Part shown: piece after piece, positions 8,570 through 17,526 of the stretch
Layout: each line of letters opens with the position of its first letter
How positions within the stretch are numbered: position 1 is the stretch's first letter
Origin: Roseitranquillus sediminis
GTDB lineage: Bacteria; Pseudomonadota; Alphaproteobacteria; Rhodobacterales; Rhodobacteraceae
Assembly: GCF_016918935.1 (NCBI RefSeq)
Contig: NZ_JAFFOB010000008.1
Coordinates: 39,267 to 103,266, forward strand
DNA length: 64,000 bases
Direction of reading: 5' to 3'
Notes under the pieces: model-generated
What the model saw: the letters and a program-made list of their open reading frames with translations, nothing else
The model's database searches: none
What the model was told of the DNA's origin: nothing
Made by a program: the position numbers and the translations under genes

Positions 8570-9659
8570 GCTTGTCGTTTCGAACCTCGTGAAGTCGTTC
8601 CAGAATGGCGCGCGCGCCGTCGATGACGTTTCGCTGGACCTGCCGAGCGGCAAATGGCTGACGCTGCTGGGGCCCAGCGGCTGCGGCAAGTCCACCACGC
8701 TGAACTGCATCGCCGGCCTCGAAACGCCGGAATCGGGCACCATCCGGCTGGGGGATCGGACGCTGTTCGATACCGCGCGCGGCGGCATCCCGCCCGAGGC
8801 ACGCGATGTCGGCATGGTGTTCCAGTCCTACGCTCTCTGGCCGCACCTGACCGTGGCGCGGAACATCGCCTTTCCACTGGAACTGCGCGGCATTCCGGCC
8901 CGCGAGCGCAAGGGACGCATTGCCGACGTCGCGAACATCGTCGAGCTGGGCTCGATGCTCGAGCGCTACCCGCACGAGCTGTCGGGCGGACAGCAGCAGC
9001 GCGTCGCCCTGGCTCGGGCGCTGGTCTACGAGCCGAAGATCCTGCTCCTCGACGAGCCGCTGTCGAACCTCGACGCCAAGCTGCGCGAGCGCGCGCGTGC
9101 CTGGCTCAGCGCCCTGCAGCGCCGCCTTGCCGTGACCACCGTCTACGTCACCCACGACCAGACCGAGGCGCTGACCATGTCGGACGAGATCGCGGTCATG
9201 AGCGAGGGCCGGATCGCGCAGCGCGGCACGCCCAGGGAGATCTACGGTGCCCCGGCAACACCGTTCGTCGCCGACTTCATCGGCACCAGCAACTTCCTCA
9301 ACGGCACCGTGCTGTCGCGCGATCGAGGAAGCGGAACGGTCCGCGTGGCCGACGCAGAGTTCCGCTTCGTCCTGCCCGACGGCGTCGGGGTCGGCGACGA
9401 CGTGCTCATCGCCGCCCGCCCGGCGAGCCTGCGCGTGGCGGCCCGGGACGACAGCTCGACCATCCACGGCCGCATCCTGCAGCGGACCTACATGGGCTTC
9501 CGCTACGAATACCTCGCCGAGATCGCCGGCGCCGAGGTGCGGATCGACGGCGCCGAGGAAATCCCCGACGGCGTCGACACGATCAGCGTCAGCCTGACGC
9601 CCGAGGAATGCAGCCTGTTCCGCCGCGACGGGCACGAGTCGAAGCGGGCCGCGAGATGA
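8562..9659 (+). CDS. ABC transporter ATP-binding protein
   Basis: This 365-residue ATPase has Walker A (GPSGCGKSTT, about residues 37-46), the Q-loop (FQSYALWPH), the signature LSGGQQQR, Walker B (ILLLDEPLSNLD) and the switch histidine (VYVTHDQTEA). A C-terminal TOBE-like regulatory domain of about 120 residues follows, as in the FbpC/PotA/UgpC group. It overlaps the permease gene by 8 bases and its stop overlaps a possible start of the hydroxyacid dehydrogenase. It powers the importer encoded by the two upstream genes. Confidence 0.95.
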   Translation: MAELVVSNLVKSFQNGARAVDDVSLDLPSGKWLTLLGPSGCGKSTTLNCIAGLETPESGTIRLGDRTLFDTARGGIPPEARDVGMVFQSYALWPHLTVARNIAFPLELRGIPARERKGRIADVANIVELGSMLERYPHELSGGQQQRVALARALVYEPKILLLDEPLSNLDAKLRERARAWLSALQRRLAVTTVYVTHDQTEALTMSDEIAVMSEGRIAQRGTPREIYGAPATPFVADFIGTSNFLNGTVLSRDRGSGTVRVADAEFRFVLPDGVGVGDDVLIAARPASLRVAARDDSSTIHGRILQRTYMGFRYEYLAEIAGAEVRIDGAEEIPDGVDTISVSLTPEECSLFRRDGHESKRAAR

Positions 9660-9676
9660 GCGAAGGACAGCAGCAG

Positions 9677-10654
9677 ATGCGCATCGCGTTCCTCGACGAT
9701 TACCAGTCCGTCGCGCTGGACATGGCCGACTGGAGCCGGCTGCCGGACAACGTCGAACTGGTTTCCTTCACCGACCATGCGGGTGGCGAGGACGCGCTTG
9801 TCGCCCGCCTGTCGGATTTCGACGCCGTCTGCCGCGTGCGGGAACGCACGCCGTTCCCGCGTTCGGTCCTCGAGCGCCTGCCGCGGCTGAAGCTGCTGCT
9901 CGCCACCGGCATCCGCAATTCCCGGTCGATCGACCTCGCCGCCGCCGAGGAGCTTGGCATCACCGTCTGCGCGACGGGCTCGCACCATTTTCCGACCGTC
10001 GAAATCGTCTGGGGCATGGTCCTGTCGCTGTTCCGCGGCATCCACCGCGAGCATGCATCGCTGCGCGCGGGTGGATGGCAGCTGTCGCTTTCGCGATGCG
10101 TCCGCGGCAAGACAATCGGCATCCTCGGTCTCGGCAGGCTCGGCACGCCGGTTGCCGAGATCGCACGCGCCTTCGGCATGGAGGTGGCGGCCTGGAGCCC
10201 CAACCTGACGGACGAGCGTGCCGCCGCCGCCGGCGCGCGTCGCGTGAGCAAGGAAGAGCTCTTCCGCGACTCCGACGTCGTGACCATCCACATGCCCGAG
10301 AGCGAGCGCAGCATCGGCATCGTCGGCGCCGCCGAGATCGCGCTGATGAAGCCCGACGCCTTTCTCATCAACACCTCCCGCCCCGGCCTTGTCGATCAGG
10401 ATGCCCTGCTGACGGCGCTGATCGAGCGGAGGATCGGCGGCGCGGGGCTCGACGTGTTCGACATCGAGCCGCTGCCGCGCGACCATCCCTACCGCTACCT
10501 GCCGAACGTCCTCGCCACGCCGCATATCGGCTTCGTGATCGAGGAGAACTACCGGATCTACTTCGGAGAGACGCTCGAGAACGTCCTGGCTTACCTGGAC
10601 GGCGCGCCGATCCGCACCCTCGATGCCAGTGGCGAGATGAAGGAGCGCTCCTGA
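9677..10654 (+). CDS. D-isomer-specific 2-hydroxyacid dehydrogenase
   Basis: This 325-residue protein shows the D-2-hydroxyacid dehydrogenase plan: an N-terminal substrate domain, the NAD-binding GLGRLGTPVAEIARAFGMEV segment, and the catalytic Arg (LLATGIRNSRS), Glu (VFDIEPLP) and His (ATPHIGF). I prefer the ATG at 9677 because an AAGGA site precedes it by about 9 bases; an in-frame ATG at 9656 would overlap the ATPase stop and add seven residues. Downstream the stop overlaps the AtuA-like gene (TGATG). It interconverts a 2-hydroxy acid and a 2-oxo acid, plausibly of the imported solute. Confidence 0.88.
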   Translation: MRIAFLDDYQSVALDMADWSRLPDNVELVSFTDHAGGEDALVARLSDFDAVCRVRERTPFPRSVLERLPRLKLLLATGIRNSRSIDLAAAEELGITVCATGSHHFPTVEIVWGMVLSLFRGIHREHASLRAGGWQLSLSRCVRGKTIGILGLGRLGTPVAEIARAFGMEVAAWSPNLTDERAAAAGARRVSKEELFRDSDVVTIHMPESERSIGIVGAAEIALMKPDAFLINTSRPGLVDQDALLTALIERRIGGAGLDVFDIEPLPRDHPYRYLPNVLATPHIGFVIEENYRIYFGETLENVLAYLDGAPIRTLDASGEMKERS

Positions 10655-12036
10655 TGCCCGAAATCCGTGTCCTGTCCGCCTCGGGCCAGATCGGCTCGGG
10701 CTTTCTCGAAAGCTCGATCGAGCGCGGCTTCTCGCTGAAGCCGCACGTCATCGCCTGCGATGGCGGTTCGACCGACGCGGGGCCTGCGCATCTCGGATCG
10801 GGCAAGCCGCACTTCTCGCGCGAGGGGACCAAGCGCGACCTGCGCCTGATGCTCAAGGGGCGCGACAGGCTGGGCGTGCCCCTCGTCATCGGCTCGTGCG
10901 GCATGGCGGGCGGCGATGCCGGCCTCGCCTGGATGCGCGACATCGCCCTCGAGATCGCGCGGGAGGAGGGCCTGAACTTTCGTCTCGCGCTGGTCAGCAG
11001 CGAACAAGACAAGGACTACCTCAAGCAGAAGCTGCGCGACGGGAAGATCCACCCGCTCGATCCCGCGCCGTCGATCGACGAGGACGCCATCGACCGCAGC
11101 GCGCACGTCGTGGGCATGATGGGGCATGAGCCGATCGCGGCCGCCGTCGCCGACGGCGCGGACGTGGTGCTGGCCGGGCGCGCCTCGGACACGGCGCTTT
11201 TCGCCGCGGTGCCGCTGATGCAGGGGGCGGGGCCCGGACCGGCCTGGCATGCCGCCAAGATCCTTGAATGCGGCACGGCGGCGACGGTGCAGCGCAAGCG
11301 GCCGGACAGCATCTTTGCCTGGATCCGCGACGACCATTTCGACATCGAGCCGATGGACATGGAATGCCGCTGCACGCCGCAATCCATCGCCTCGCATACG
11401 CTGTACGAGAACGCCGATCCGTTCCTGATCCGCGAGCCCGGCGGAACGCTCGACACGCGCAACTCGACCTACGAGGCGCTCGACGACCGCAGAGTGCGCG
11501 TGCGCGGGTCCGAGTTCCTGCCCGCCGACCGGCTGACGATCAAGCTCGAGGGGGCGGAGCTTGCCGGGTACCAGACGATCATCGTCGCCGGCGTGCGCGA
11601 GCCCTACATCCTGCGCCAGCTCGACACCTGGCTGACCGAGATGCGCGAGCGCTTCGCCGTCCGGGTCGAGGAGATGTTTCCCGGCACGCTCGGGCCCGAC
11701 GAGTATTCGATCCACGCGCGCGTCTACGGCCGCGACGGCGTGATGGGCAAGCTCGAGCCGCGGCGGGACGAGCTGGGTCACGAGGTCGGGCTGCTCTTCA
11801 CCGTCACGGCGCCGACGCAGGCGATCGCGAACTCGATCGGCAAGACCTTCGCGCATTTCGCGCTGCACTACCCGATCCCGGAATGGCGCGGCCTGATCAG
11901 CGGGCTCGCGTTTCCGATGAGCCCGCCCGAGGTCGATCGGGGGGAGGTCTATCGCTTTCATCTCAACCATGTCGTCGAGCCGGACGACCCGGGGGAGATG
12001 TTCCGCACCGAGATGAGGGAGGTCGCCCATGCCTGA
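10654..12036 (+). CDS. AtuA-like (DUF1446) acyclic terpene utilisation family protein
   Basis: This 460-residue protein matches the AtuA/DUF1446 family in layout. It starts with a segment read as a strand and glycine-rich turn (VLSASGQIGSGFLESSIERG, then IACDGGSTDAGPAHLG). Further in it has VIGSCGMAGGDAGLAWM, LAGRASDTALFAAVPLMQGA and, near the C-terminus, a YPIPEWRG segment. AtuA was named for citronellol and geraniol catabolism in Pseudomonas, but the biochemical activity is not established and many homologues lie in non-terpene acid pathways. It is coupled to the hydroxyacid dehydrogenase upstream and overlaps the DUF4387 gene downstream by 8 bases; this pairing is a known one. Confidence 0.85.
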   Translation: MPEIRVLSASGQIGSGFLESSIERGFSLKPHVIACDGGSTDAGPAHLGSGKPHFSREGTKRDLRLMLKGRDRLGVPLVIGSCGMAGGDAGLAWMRDIALEIAREEGLNFRLALVSSEQDKDYLKQKLRDGKIHPLDPAPSIDEDAIDRSAHVVGMMGHEPIAAAVADGADVVLAGRASDTALFAAVPLMQGAGPGPAWHAAKILECGTAATVQRKRPDSIFAWIRDDHFDIEPMDMECRCTPQSIASHTLYENADPFLIREPGGTLDTRNSTYEALDDRRVRVRGSEFLPADRLTIKLEGAELAGYQTIIVAGVREPYILRQLDTWLTEMRERFAVRVEEMFPGTLGPDEYSIHARVYGRDGVMGKLEPRRDELGHEVGLLFTVTAPTQAIANSIGKTFAHFALHYPIPEWRGLISGLAFPMSPPEVDRGEVYRFHLNHVVEPDDPGEMFRTEMREVAHA

Positions 12037-12340
12037 ACTGGGTTCGCTCGCACGCCTGATACGGTCCAAGAATGCGGGGCCGTTCACCCTGACCTTCGAC
12101 GTGATGTTCGACGACGACGAGAGCTACGAGCGCGTCAAGAAGGCGGGGGTGCTGACCCGCGAATCCTTTGCCGCGCTCTACTCGGTGCCGGTCGAGGATG
12201 TGATGTTCTTCGAGCACGACGCGGCCAAGGCATTCAAGATCTCGATCCCGAGGCCGTACATCCAGTGCGACACCGAGGACGGCGACGCCTATGGCGGCCA
12301 GCAGCACGCGCCGCTGGTCGAGATCGCGCTTCCGGATTGA
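12029..12340 (+). CDS. DUF4387-family protein, partner of the AtuA-like protein
   Basis: This 103-residue protein begins LGSLARLIRSKNAGPFTLTFDVMFDD and continues with a YSVPVEDVMFFEHDAAKAFKISIPR segment, the DUF4387 pattern. DUF4387 is found next to, or fused to, DUF1446/AtuA proteins, and here the genes overlap by 8 bases, so the two probably form one complex or bifunctional enzyme. No catalytic residues are recognised. It is the last gene of the plus-strand importer operon, followed by a 94-base space and the convergent Ldh-type gene. Confidence 0.8.
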   Translation: MPELGSLARLIRSKNAGPFTLTFDVMFDDDESYERVKKAGVLTRESFAALYSVPVEDVMFFEHDAAKAFKISIPRPYIQCDTEDGDAYGGQQHAPLVEIALPD

Positions 12341-12434
12341 GGGAGGGGCCGCGCAGGGCTGCGGATCTCCTGCGGTTCCGCAAGCACCGCAACGCAAGCT
12401 CTATCGGAGCGGACCGCACCGCAGATTGGTCGCG

Positions 12435-13463
12435 CTAGGCTGCGAGGGCGCGCAGTTCCTCGAGTAGCGCCGGGTCGAGGGCGATGCCGTCGGCCTTCTG
12501 GCGGCGCATGCGGTCCAGCTCGCGTTCGCCCGGCAGCATCACCGGCACCTCGGCCTCGGCGCGGGGCGTGTCGTGAAGGATCGCCGCGAAGTCGTTCATC
12601 CGCTCGGCCAGCCACGCCTGGGCGCCGAGGCGCCTGGCGTCCATCAGGACGAAGGTATGGCCCAAATCCTGCGGCGCCTCCGGGTTGTCCTGCCAGGAGC
12701 TGACATGCGTGAGATACGAGCCGCCCGAGAGAAGCCCGGTCAGCAGGTCCACCGCCAGCGACAGACCATATCCCTTGTAGCCGCCGATCGGGGCGAGGAA
12801 GCCCGCGAGCGCGGCGTTCGGATCGGTCGTGGGCCGGCCCTCGCGGTCGGTCGCCCAGCTGTCGGGGATCTGCTGCCCGGCCTTGGCGGCATTGCGAATC
12901 CTGGCGCGGGCGACGACGCTCATCGCCATGTCGAGCAGCACGGGGTCGCCGCCGGGGTTCGGGAAGCCGAAGCCCATCGGGTTGTTGCCGAGCCGCGCCT
13001 CGCGCCCGCCGGTGGGCGCGATCGTCGTCGTGGCGTTGCTGGCGATGAGGCTCGCGAAGCCCTGCTCGGCGGCGAGGTAGGCGTAGGGGGCGATGGGGCC
13101 GAAATGGTTCGAGTTGCGGCAGAAGACGGCGGCGATGCCGGTCTCTCCGGCGAGATCCAGTGCCTCATCGAGGGCGCGCATGCCGATGGCGGGGCCGAGG
13201 CCGTTGTCGCCGTCGAGGCGGGCCATGCCCGGCGCCAGGCGCTCCATCACCATGTCGGCCGCGGCCTTGATGCCGCCGGTCCTGAGCCGCGAGCCGTAGG
13301 CCGAGACGCGGGCGACGCCGTGCGTGCCGATGCCCATCAGGTCGGCGAGCACCAGGATCGTGGCGCAGTCGCGGGCCTGACCCTCCGGCACACCGAGGGC
13401 ACGGAGGCCGCGCTCTGCCAGGGTCTTCAGCTCGGCCTCTTCGATGATCTCGTGGGCGCTCAT
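12435..13463 (-). CDS. Ldh-family malate/L-lactate-type dehydrogenase
   Basis: This 342-residue protein belongs to the Ldh2/YlbC/malate-lactate (type 2) dehydrogenase family, which has its own fold unlike classical LDH. Typical segments are DLMGIGTHGVARV near residue 40 (with the conserved His), FCRNSNHFGPIAPYAYLAAEQG, and GNNPMGFGFPN. A GGYKGYGLSLAVDLLTGLLSGG stretch lies in the C-terminal half. Relatives reduce 2-oxo acids or cyclic imino acids with NAD(P)H. It is the last gene of the minus-strand TRAP operon, 34 bases after the isopropylmalate-type dehydrogenase, so it most likely handles the 2-hydroxy or 2-oxo form of the TRAP substrate. Confidence 0.9.
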   Translation of the reverse strand: MSAHEIIEEAELKTLAERGLRALGVPEGQARDCATILVLADLMGIGTHGVARVSAYGSRLRTGGIKAAADMVMERLAPGMARLDGDNGLGPAIGMRALDEALDLAGETGIAAVFCRNSNHFGPIAPYAYLAAEQGFASLIASNATTTIAPTGGREARLGNNPMGFGFPNPGGDPVLLDMAMSVVARARIRNAAKAGQQIPDSWATDREGRPTTDPNAALAGFLAPIGGYKGYGLSLAVDLLTGLLSGGSYLTHVSSWQDNPEAPQDLGHTFVLMDARRLGAQAWLAERMNDFAAILHDTPRAEAEVPVMLPGERELDRMRRQKADGIALDPALLEELRALAA

Positions 13464-13497
13464 GTCGGTGGGGCCTCGTTCATGCCGTATGGATTGC

Positions 13498-14580
13498 CTA
13501 TTGCGTGACGGCCTTTGCCACGGCGGCGGTGAAGTCGCCGGTGCCGAGGGGGCCGCCGAGGTCGCGGGTGCGTGTCGCGGGATCGGAGATCGTCGCCTCC
13601 AGCGCGTCGGCGATCCGGGTCGCCGTCTCGCGCAGGGCCGGCAGCTCGCGCCGCTCGCCCAGCCGGTCGAGGAGCATCGCCGCCGAGCCGATCAGCGAGG
13701 CGGGGTTGGCGATGCCCCGGCCCGCGATGTCGGGGGCCGATCCGTGCTGCGCCTGCGCCACGGCATGCTCGTCCCCCGCATTCAGCGACGCCGCAAGGCC
13801 GAGGCTGCCCGAGATCTCGGAGGCCTGGTCGCTCAGGATGTCGCCGAACATGTTCGACGTCGCGATGACGTCGAACTGGCCGGGATCGCGGACGAGGAGG
13901 GCGGCCATCGCGTCGATCAGCCGTTCCTCGTATTCGACGTCGGGATAGCGGCTGGCCACCTCGCGCGTGCATTCCAGCCAGAGCCCGTCCGACAGGCGGA
14001 AGACGTTCGCCTTGTGGACCGAGCAGAGCTTGCGCCGGCGGGTCATGGCAAGGCGGAAGGCCGTCTCCGCAAGGCGCATGACGCCGTCGCGGGTTATCTT
14101 GCGGACGGCGAGCGCGACGTCCGGCGTCGGCATGAACTCCCCGTTGCCGGCGAACATGTTGCGATCCGAGTAGAAACCTTCGGTGTTCTCGCGCACGACG
14201 ACGAGGTCAATGCCGTCGCCGCAGCGTGTCGGAAGGCCGGGGATGTTCCGGGCGGGGCGGATGTTGGCGTAGAGATCGAGCCGTTTGCGCAGCACGCCCG
14301 ACGGGTTGAGCCCGCCTTCCGCGACCGGCGGATACTCGTTGTGCGAGACCGGGCCGAGGATAACACCGTCGGCGGCGCGTGCGGCCTCGATGGCCGCTTC
14401 GGGGATGGTGCTGCCGTCGCGGTGCAGCGCGTCGAAACCGATAAGAACCTCCTCGTAGTCGAAGGCGAGGCCGCCGGTCTCGGCCGCCGCGTCGAGGACG
14501 GCGAGGGTCGCCTCGGTGATCTCGGGGCCGATGCCGTCGCCCTTCATCACCACGAGCTTCAGCGCAGGGATGGTCATCAT
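13498..14580 (-). CDS. Isocitrate/isopropylmalate/tartrate-type dehydrogenase
   Basis: This 360-residue member of the beta-decarboxylating dehydrogenase family has the N-terminal GDGIGPEIT motif, VRENTEGFYSD (substrate loop), the catalytic Lys in VHKANVFRLSDGLW, and the metal-binding region MFGDILSDQASEISGSLGLA. A C-terminal HGSAPDIAGRGIANP cofactor loop follows. Family members oxidise and decarboxylate 2-hydroxy acids such as isocitrate, isopropylmalate, homoisocitrate and tartrate. Two ATG codons stand in tandem at the start. Its place between DctP and Ldh in a TRAP operon argues for a catabolic role, not leucine synthesis. Confidence 0.9.
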   Translation of the reverse strand: MMTIPALKLVVMKGDGIGPEITEATLAVLDAAAETGGLAFDYEEVLIGFDALHRDGSTIPEAAIEAARAADGVILGPVSHNEYPPVAEGGLNPSGVLRKRLDLYANIRPARNIPGLPTRCGDGIDLVVVRENTEGFYSDRNMFAGNGEFMPTPDVALAVRKITRDGVMRLAETAFRLAMTRRRKLCSVHKANVFRLSDGLWLECTREVASRYPDVEYEERLIDAMAALLVRDPGQFDVIATSNMFGDILSDQASEISGSLGLAASLNAGDEHAVAQAQHGSAPDIAGRGIANPASLIGSAAMLLDRLGERRELPALRETATRIADALEATISDPATRTRDLGGPLGTGDFTAAVAKAVTQ

Positions 14581-14636
14581 GTCTGCCCTTCTTCTGCTGC
14601 GTGTGCCGCCGGGCCGGCCGGCCCGGCGGAGAGGTC

Positions 14637-15644
14637 TCAGCGATACTCGTCGGTGATCTCGATGATCCGGTCCATCGGCCCGTCACCGACGAGCTCCCGC
14701 CCGAGATCGTCCCAGAGCGGACGCATTGCCTCGGCCCAGGCGCCACGCTGCTCGGGGGTGAGGTCGTGGATGGTCGCGCCTGCGGCGGCCATCTCTTCCA
14801 GCGCCGCGGCATTCTCGGCGTTGGTGTTCTCCCAGTTCCAGGCGGTCGCCTCGTCCATCGCGGCGCTCAGGGCGTCACGGGTCTCGGCGTCGAGACCATC
14901 CCACCACGGCTTGTTCGTGGCGACGATGTAGAAGTCCCAGATGTACTCGGTCTTGGTGATCTGCTGGGCGGTCTCGTACATCGAGCTGGCGAGCCAGGCA
15001 TGCGGCACCGGCTCGACCGCGTCGATCACGCCCTGGCGCAGGGCCGTCGGCACCTCGCCCCAGGACATCGTGGTGACGTTGGCGTCGAGAAGCTCGAACG
15101 CCTCGACGTAGTTGCGGCCCGGCGGCACGCGGATCTTGACCCCCTGCATGTCGCCGGGCTCGAGGATCGGCGTGCTGCCGGTCCGCCCGATGTCCCGCGG
15201 GCCGTTGAGCCAGATCGCGAGCGGCTCGATCCCCTGGGCGCGCATCTCGTCGAGGAGCGCACCGCCGAGCTCGGGGTCGTCCATCACCGCACGGATCGCC
15301 TCGGGCGAGGGCATGAGGTAGGGCAGCACGAAGACCGAGAGCTTGGGGAACGTGCCGGAATAGACGCCGACCACCGGCGAGATGAACTGCACCGCCCCCA
15401 GCTGCAGCGCCTGCACGATGGTCTTCTGATCGTAGAGCGCCTCTCCGTGGGAGACGCGGATGTCCATCCCGTCGCCGAGCTTCTCCTCGACGAGCTCGAC
15501 GAAGCGGTCCCAGGTCCGCCCCTTCACGGTGTCCTGCTGGATATCGTTGATCGCCGTCGCCTGGGTCTGCGCGGCGGTCGGTGCAGCCGCGAGTCCCGAC
15601 AGGGCGATCGCGGCGCCGGCAAGCGTCGATGTAAGGCCTTTCAT
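14637..15644 (-). CDS. TRAP transporter solute-binding protein (DctP family)
   Basis: This 335-residue periplasmic protein has a signal peptide (MKGLTSTLAGAAIALSGL, cleavage probably near TAAQTQA) and the DctP core with the invariant arginine segment KIRVPPGRNYVEAFELLDA followed by MSWGEVPTALRQGVIDAVE. That arginine normally binds the carboxylate of the substrate, so a carboxylic acid is expected. It lies 30 bases downstream of DctM in the same operon, in the order DctQ-DctM-DctP. The ATG is preceded by a GGAGG-type site. Confidence 0.93.
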   Translation of the reverse strand: MKGLTSTLAGAAIALSGLAAAPTAAQTQATAINDIQQDTVKGRTWDRFVELVEEKLGDGMDIRVSHGEALYDQKTIVQALQLGAVQFISPVVGVYSGTFPKLSVFVLPYLMPSPEAIRAVMDDPELGGALLDEMRAQGIEPLAIWLNGPRDIGRTGSTPILEPGDMQGVKIRVPPGRNYVEAFELLDANVTTMSWGEVPTALRQGVIDAVEPVPHAWLASSMYETAQQITKTEYIWDFYIVATNKPWWDGLDAETRDALSAAMDEATAWNWENTNAENAAALEEMAAAGATIHDLTPEQRGAWAEAMRPLWDDLGRELVGDGPMDRIIEITDEYR

Positions 15645-15674
15645 TTCAGTCCTCCCTTGATTTTGGTTCGTTTG

Positions 15675-16997
15675 TCATCCGGCCATCAGGCTCGGCAGGA
15701 ACGTGCTGAGGATGGGCAGGTAGGTGATGAGCACGAGCATCACCGCCGTCACCGCCGCCCAGGGCAGGACGGCGCGGATCACTCGGGCGAGCGGCACGCC
15801 GGAGACGGTGCTCGCCACGAAGAGGTTGAGGCCGACGGGCGGGGTCAGGAGACCGAGCTCGATGTTGACCACGACCATGATGCCGAAATGGATCGGGTCG
15901 ACGCCGAGCGCGCGCGCCGCGGGAAAGAGCACCGGCATGAACATCAGGATCATCGGCACGCCGTCGATGAACATGCCGGCAGCAATGAGGATGAGGTTGA
16001 CGAGCAGCAGGAACAGCCATTGCGGCATGTCCATCGAGACCAGCCATTCCGCCAGCGCGTCCGGCACGCCCTGCTGCGCCAGGAAGAAGCCGAAGAGCAC
16101 GGCGTTGGTGACGATCCAGAAGACCATGCCGATCCGCGGCGTCACCTGGAGTACCGTCTCGACCATCGAGCGGAGCGTGGTCTGGCGGTAGACGAAGAAG
16201 CCGATCAGCAGCGCCGCCGTCGCGGTCATCAGCGCCGCCTCGGTCGGGGTGAAGATCGCGCCGCCGTCGAAGTTGAACGGTCCGATCGACATGGCCGGAA
16301 AGCCGTAGATGCCGATCACCAGGAAGATCGGCAGCAGGAGCGCAGGCACTGCCATGCGCACCGTCCGCGCCTTTTCGTGCGCGGTCAGCGCCTCGGGCGC
16401 GGCGACGTCGAAGCGACCGGCCAGGAAACGGGCCATCGCCATCAGCAGCCCGCCATAGAGGAGGCCGGGCAGGATCCCCGCCATGAAGAGCTTGGGGATC
16501 GAGGTCGCGGTGACGAAGCCATAGAGGATCAGCGGGATGCTGGGCGGGATCAGGATGCCCAGACCGCCCGCGGCCGTGACCGCGCCTACGGCATAGTTGA
16601 TCGGATAGCCGCGCTGGGTCAGCGCCGGGATCATGATGCCGCCCACCGCGGCCACCGTCGCCGGACTCGACCCCGAGATGGCGGCGAAGAACATGCAGGT
16701 CAGCACCGCCGCCATGCCGAGTCCGCCGCGGAACCGGCCGACGAGCAGGTTGGCGAAGTTGACGAGGTGGCGGACGATCCCGCCGGTCTCCATGAAGGCC
16801 GCGGCGAGGAAGAAGAACGGCACCGCCATCAGGGTGAAGTGGTCGAGGTTGGCGTAGAGCTTCTGGCCCAGGATCGGGATCGGAATGGTGCCCGCCCAGA
16901 GGGCCGCCAGGACCACCGACCCGCCGAGCGCGACGGCAACCGGCGTTCCGACACCCAGCAGCACGACGAAGGCGCCGAAGAGAAATGCGAGGGTCAT
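15675..16997 (-). CDS. TRAP transporter large permease (DctM)
   Basis: This 440-residue protein is a DctM-type permease of about 12 hydrophobic helices. Characteristic segments are LMAVPFFFLAAAFMETGG, GSSPATVAAVGGIMIPALTQRGY, GGLGILIPPSIPLILYG, and the C-terminal LGLLTPPVGLNLFVAS. It forms the sodium-coupled translocation unit of the TRAP importer. The short gap of 13 bases to DctQ and 30 bases to DctP shows a single operon. Confidence 0.95.
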   Translation of the reverse strand: MTLAFLFGAFVVLLGVGTPVAVALGGSVVLAALWAGTIPIPILGQKLYANLDHFTLMAVPFFFLAAAFMETGGIVRHLVNFANLLVGRFRGGLGMAAVLTCMFFAAISGSSPATVAAVGGIMIPALTQRGYPINYAVGAVTAAGGLGILIPPSIPLILYGFVTATSIPKLFMAGILPGLLYGGLLMAMARFLAGRFDVAAPEALTAHEKARTVRMAVPALLLPIFLVIGIYGFPAMSIGPFNFDGGAIFTPTEAALMTATAALLIGFFVYRQTTLRSMVETVLQVTPRIGMVFWIVTNAVLFGFFLAQQGVPDALAEWLVSMDMPQWLFLLLVNLILIAAGMFIDGVPMILMFMPVLFPAARALGVDPIHFGIMVVVNIELGLLTPPVGLNLFVASTVSGVPLARVIRAVLPWAAVTAVMLVLITYLPILSTFLPSLMAG

Positions 16998-17010
16998 CGC
17001 TGGCGGCCCA

Positions 17011-17499
17011 TCAGTCGGTGAACTCGGTTCGGCCGATGTCCTCGTCCCGCCAGGCGCGCGGCAACCGCTGGATGTAGCGCAGACCGAAAAGGATCATCGC
17101 GAGCGGTCCGATCGAGAAGATGATCCACGAGGGAAAATTCGCCTCGACGGCGACATGGCCGGTCATGCGCACGAACTCGACGTAGAGGTAGCCTGCATAG
17201 GCCATGAAAGCCGAGTAGATGAGCGCGAAGAGCAGGGCGAGCACGTTGCAGAGGCGCTGCCCGCCGGCCGGCAACAGCTCGACGAGGGCGGTGATGCGCA
17301 CGTGGATATTGTCGGCCGCGGCACGGCTCCCTCCTGCCATCGCCGCCAGGATCGTCAGGGTCACCAGCGCCAGTTCGCTCCACACGAACCCGGTGTTGAA
17401 CACGTAGCGCAAGACCACCTGCATCGTGCCGATTGCCAGCGCCGCCAGAAGGCAGCCTGCCATCAGCACGTTCTCGACGAGTGTCAGGATGCGGATCAT
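17011..17499 (-). CDS. TRAP transporter small permease (DctQ)
   Basis: This 162-residue protein has four hydrophobic segments with the DctQ pattern: an N-terminal LVENVLMAGCLLAALAIGTMQV helix, then RYVFNTGFVWSELALVTLTI, and AAADNIHVRI before the third helix. It is the small membrane subunit that partners DctM. It follows the HD-domain gene by 27 bases and precedes DctM by 13 bases. Confidence 0.92.
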   Translation of the reverse strand: MIRILTLVENVLMAGCLLAALAIGTMQVVLRYVFNTGFVWSELALVTLTILAAMAGGSRAAADNIHVRITALVELLPAGGQRLCNVLALLFALIYSAFMAYAGYLYVEFVRMTGHVAVEANFPSWIIFSIGPLAMILFGLRYIQRLPRAWRDEDIGRTEFTD

Positions 17500-17526
17500 G
17501 CCAGCTCTCCCGCCGCCGTCCGCCTG

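Noticed and set aside
6830..8815. A 661-codon minus-strand open frame
   Set aside because: It mirrors the fused permease gene; the plus-strand product has clear membrane helices and EAA loops.
14601..17021. An 806-codon plus-strand open frame
   Set aside because: It is antisense to DctP and DctM, which are clearly real; the translated sequence is dominated by Arg, His, Glu and Gly.
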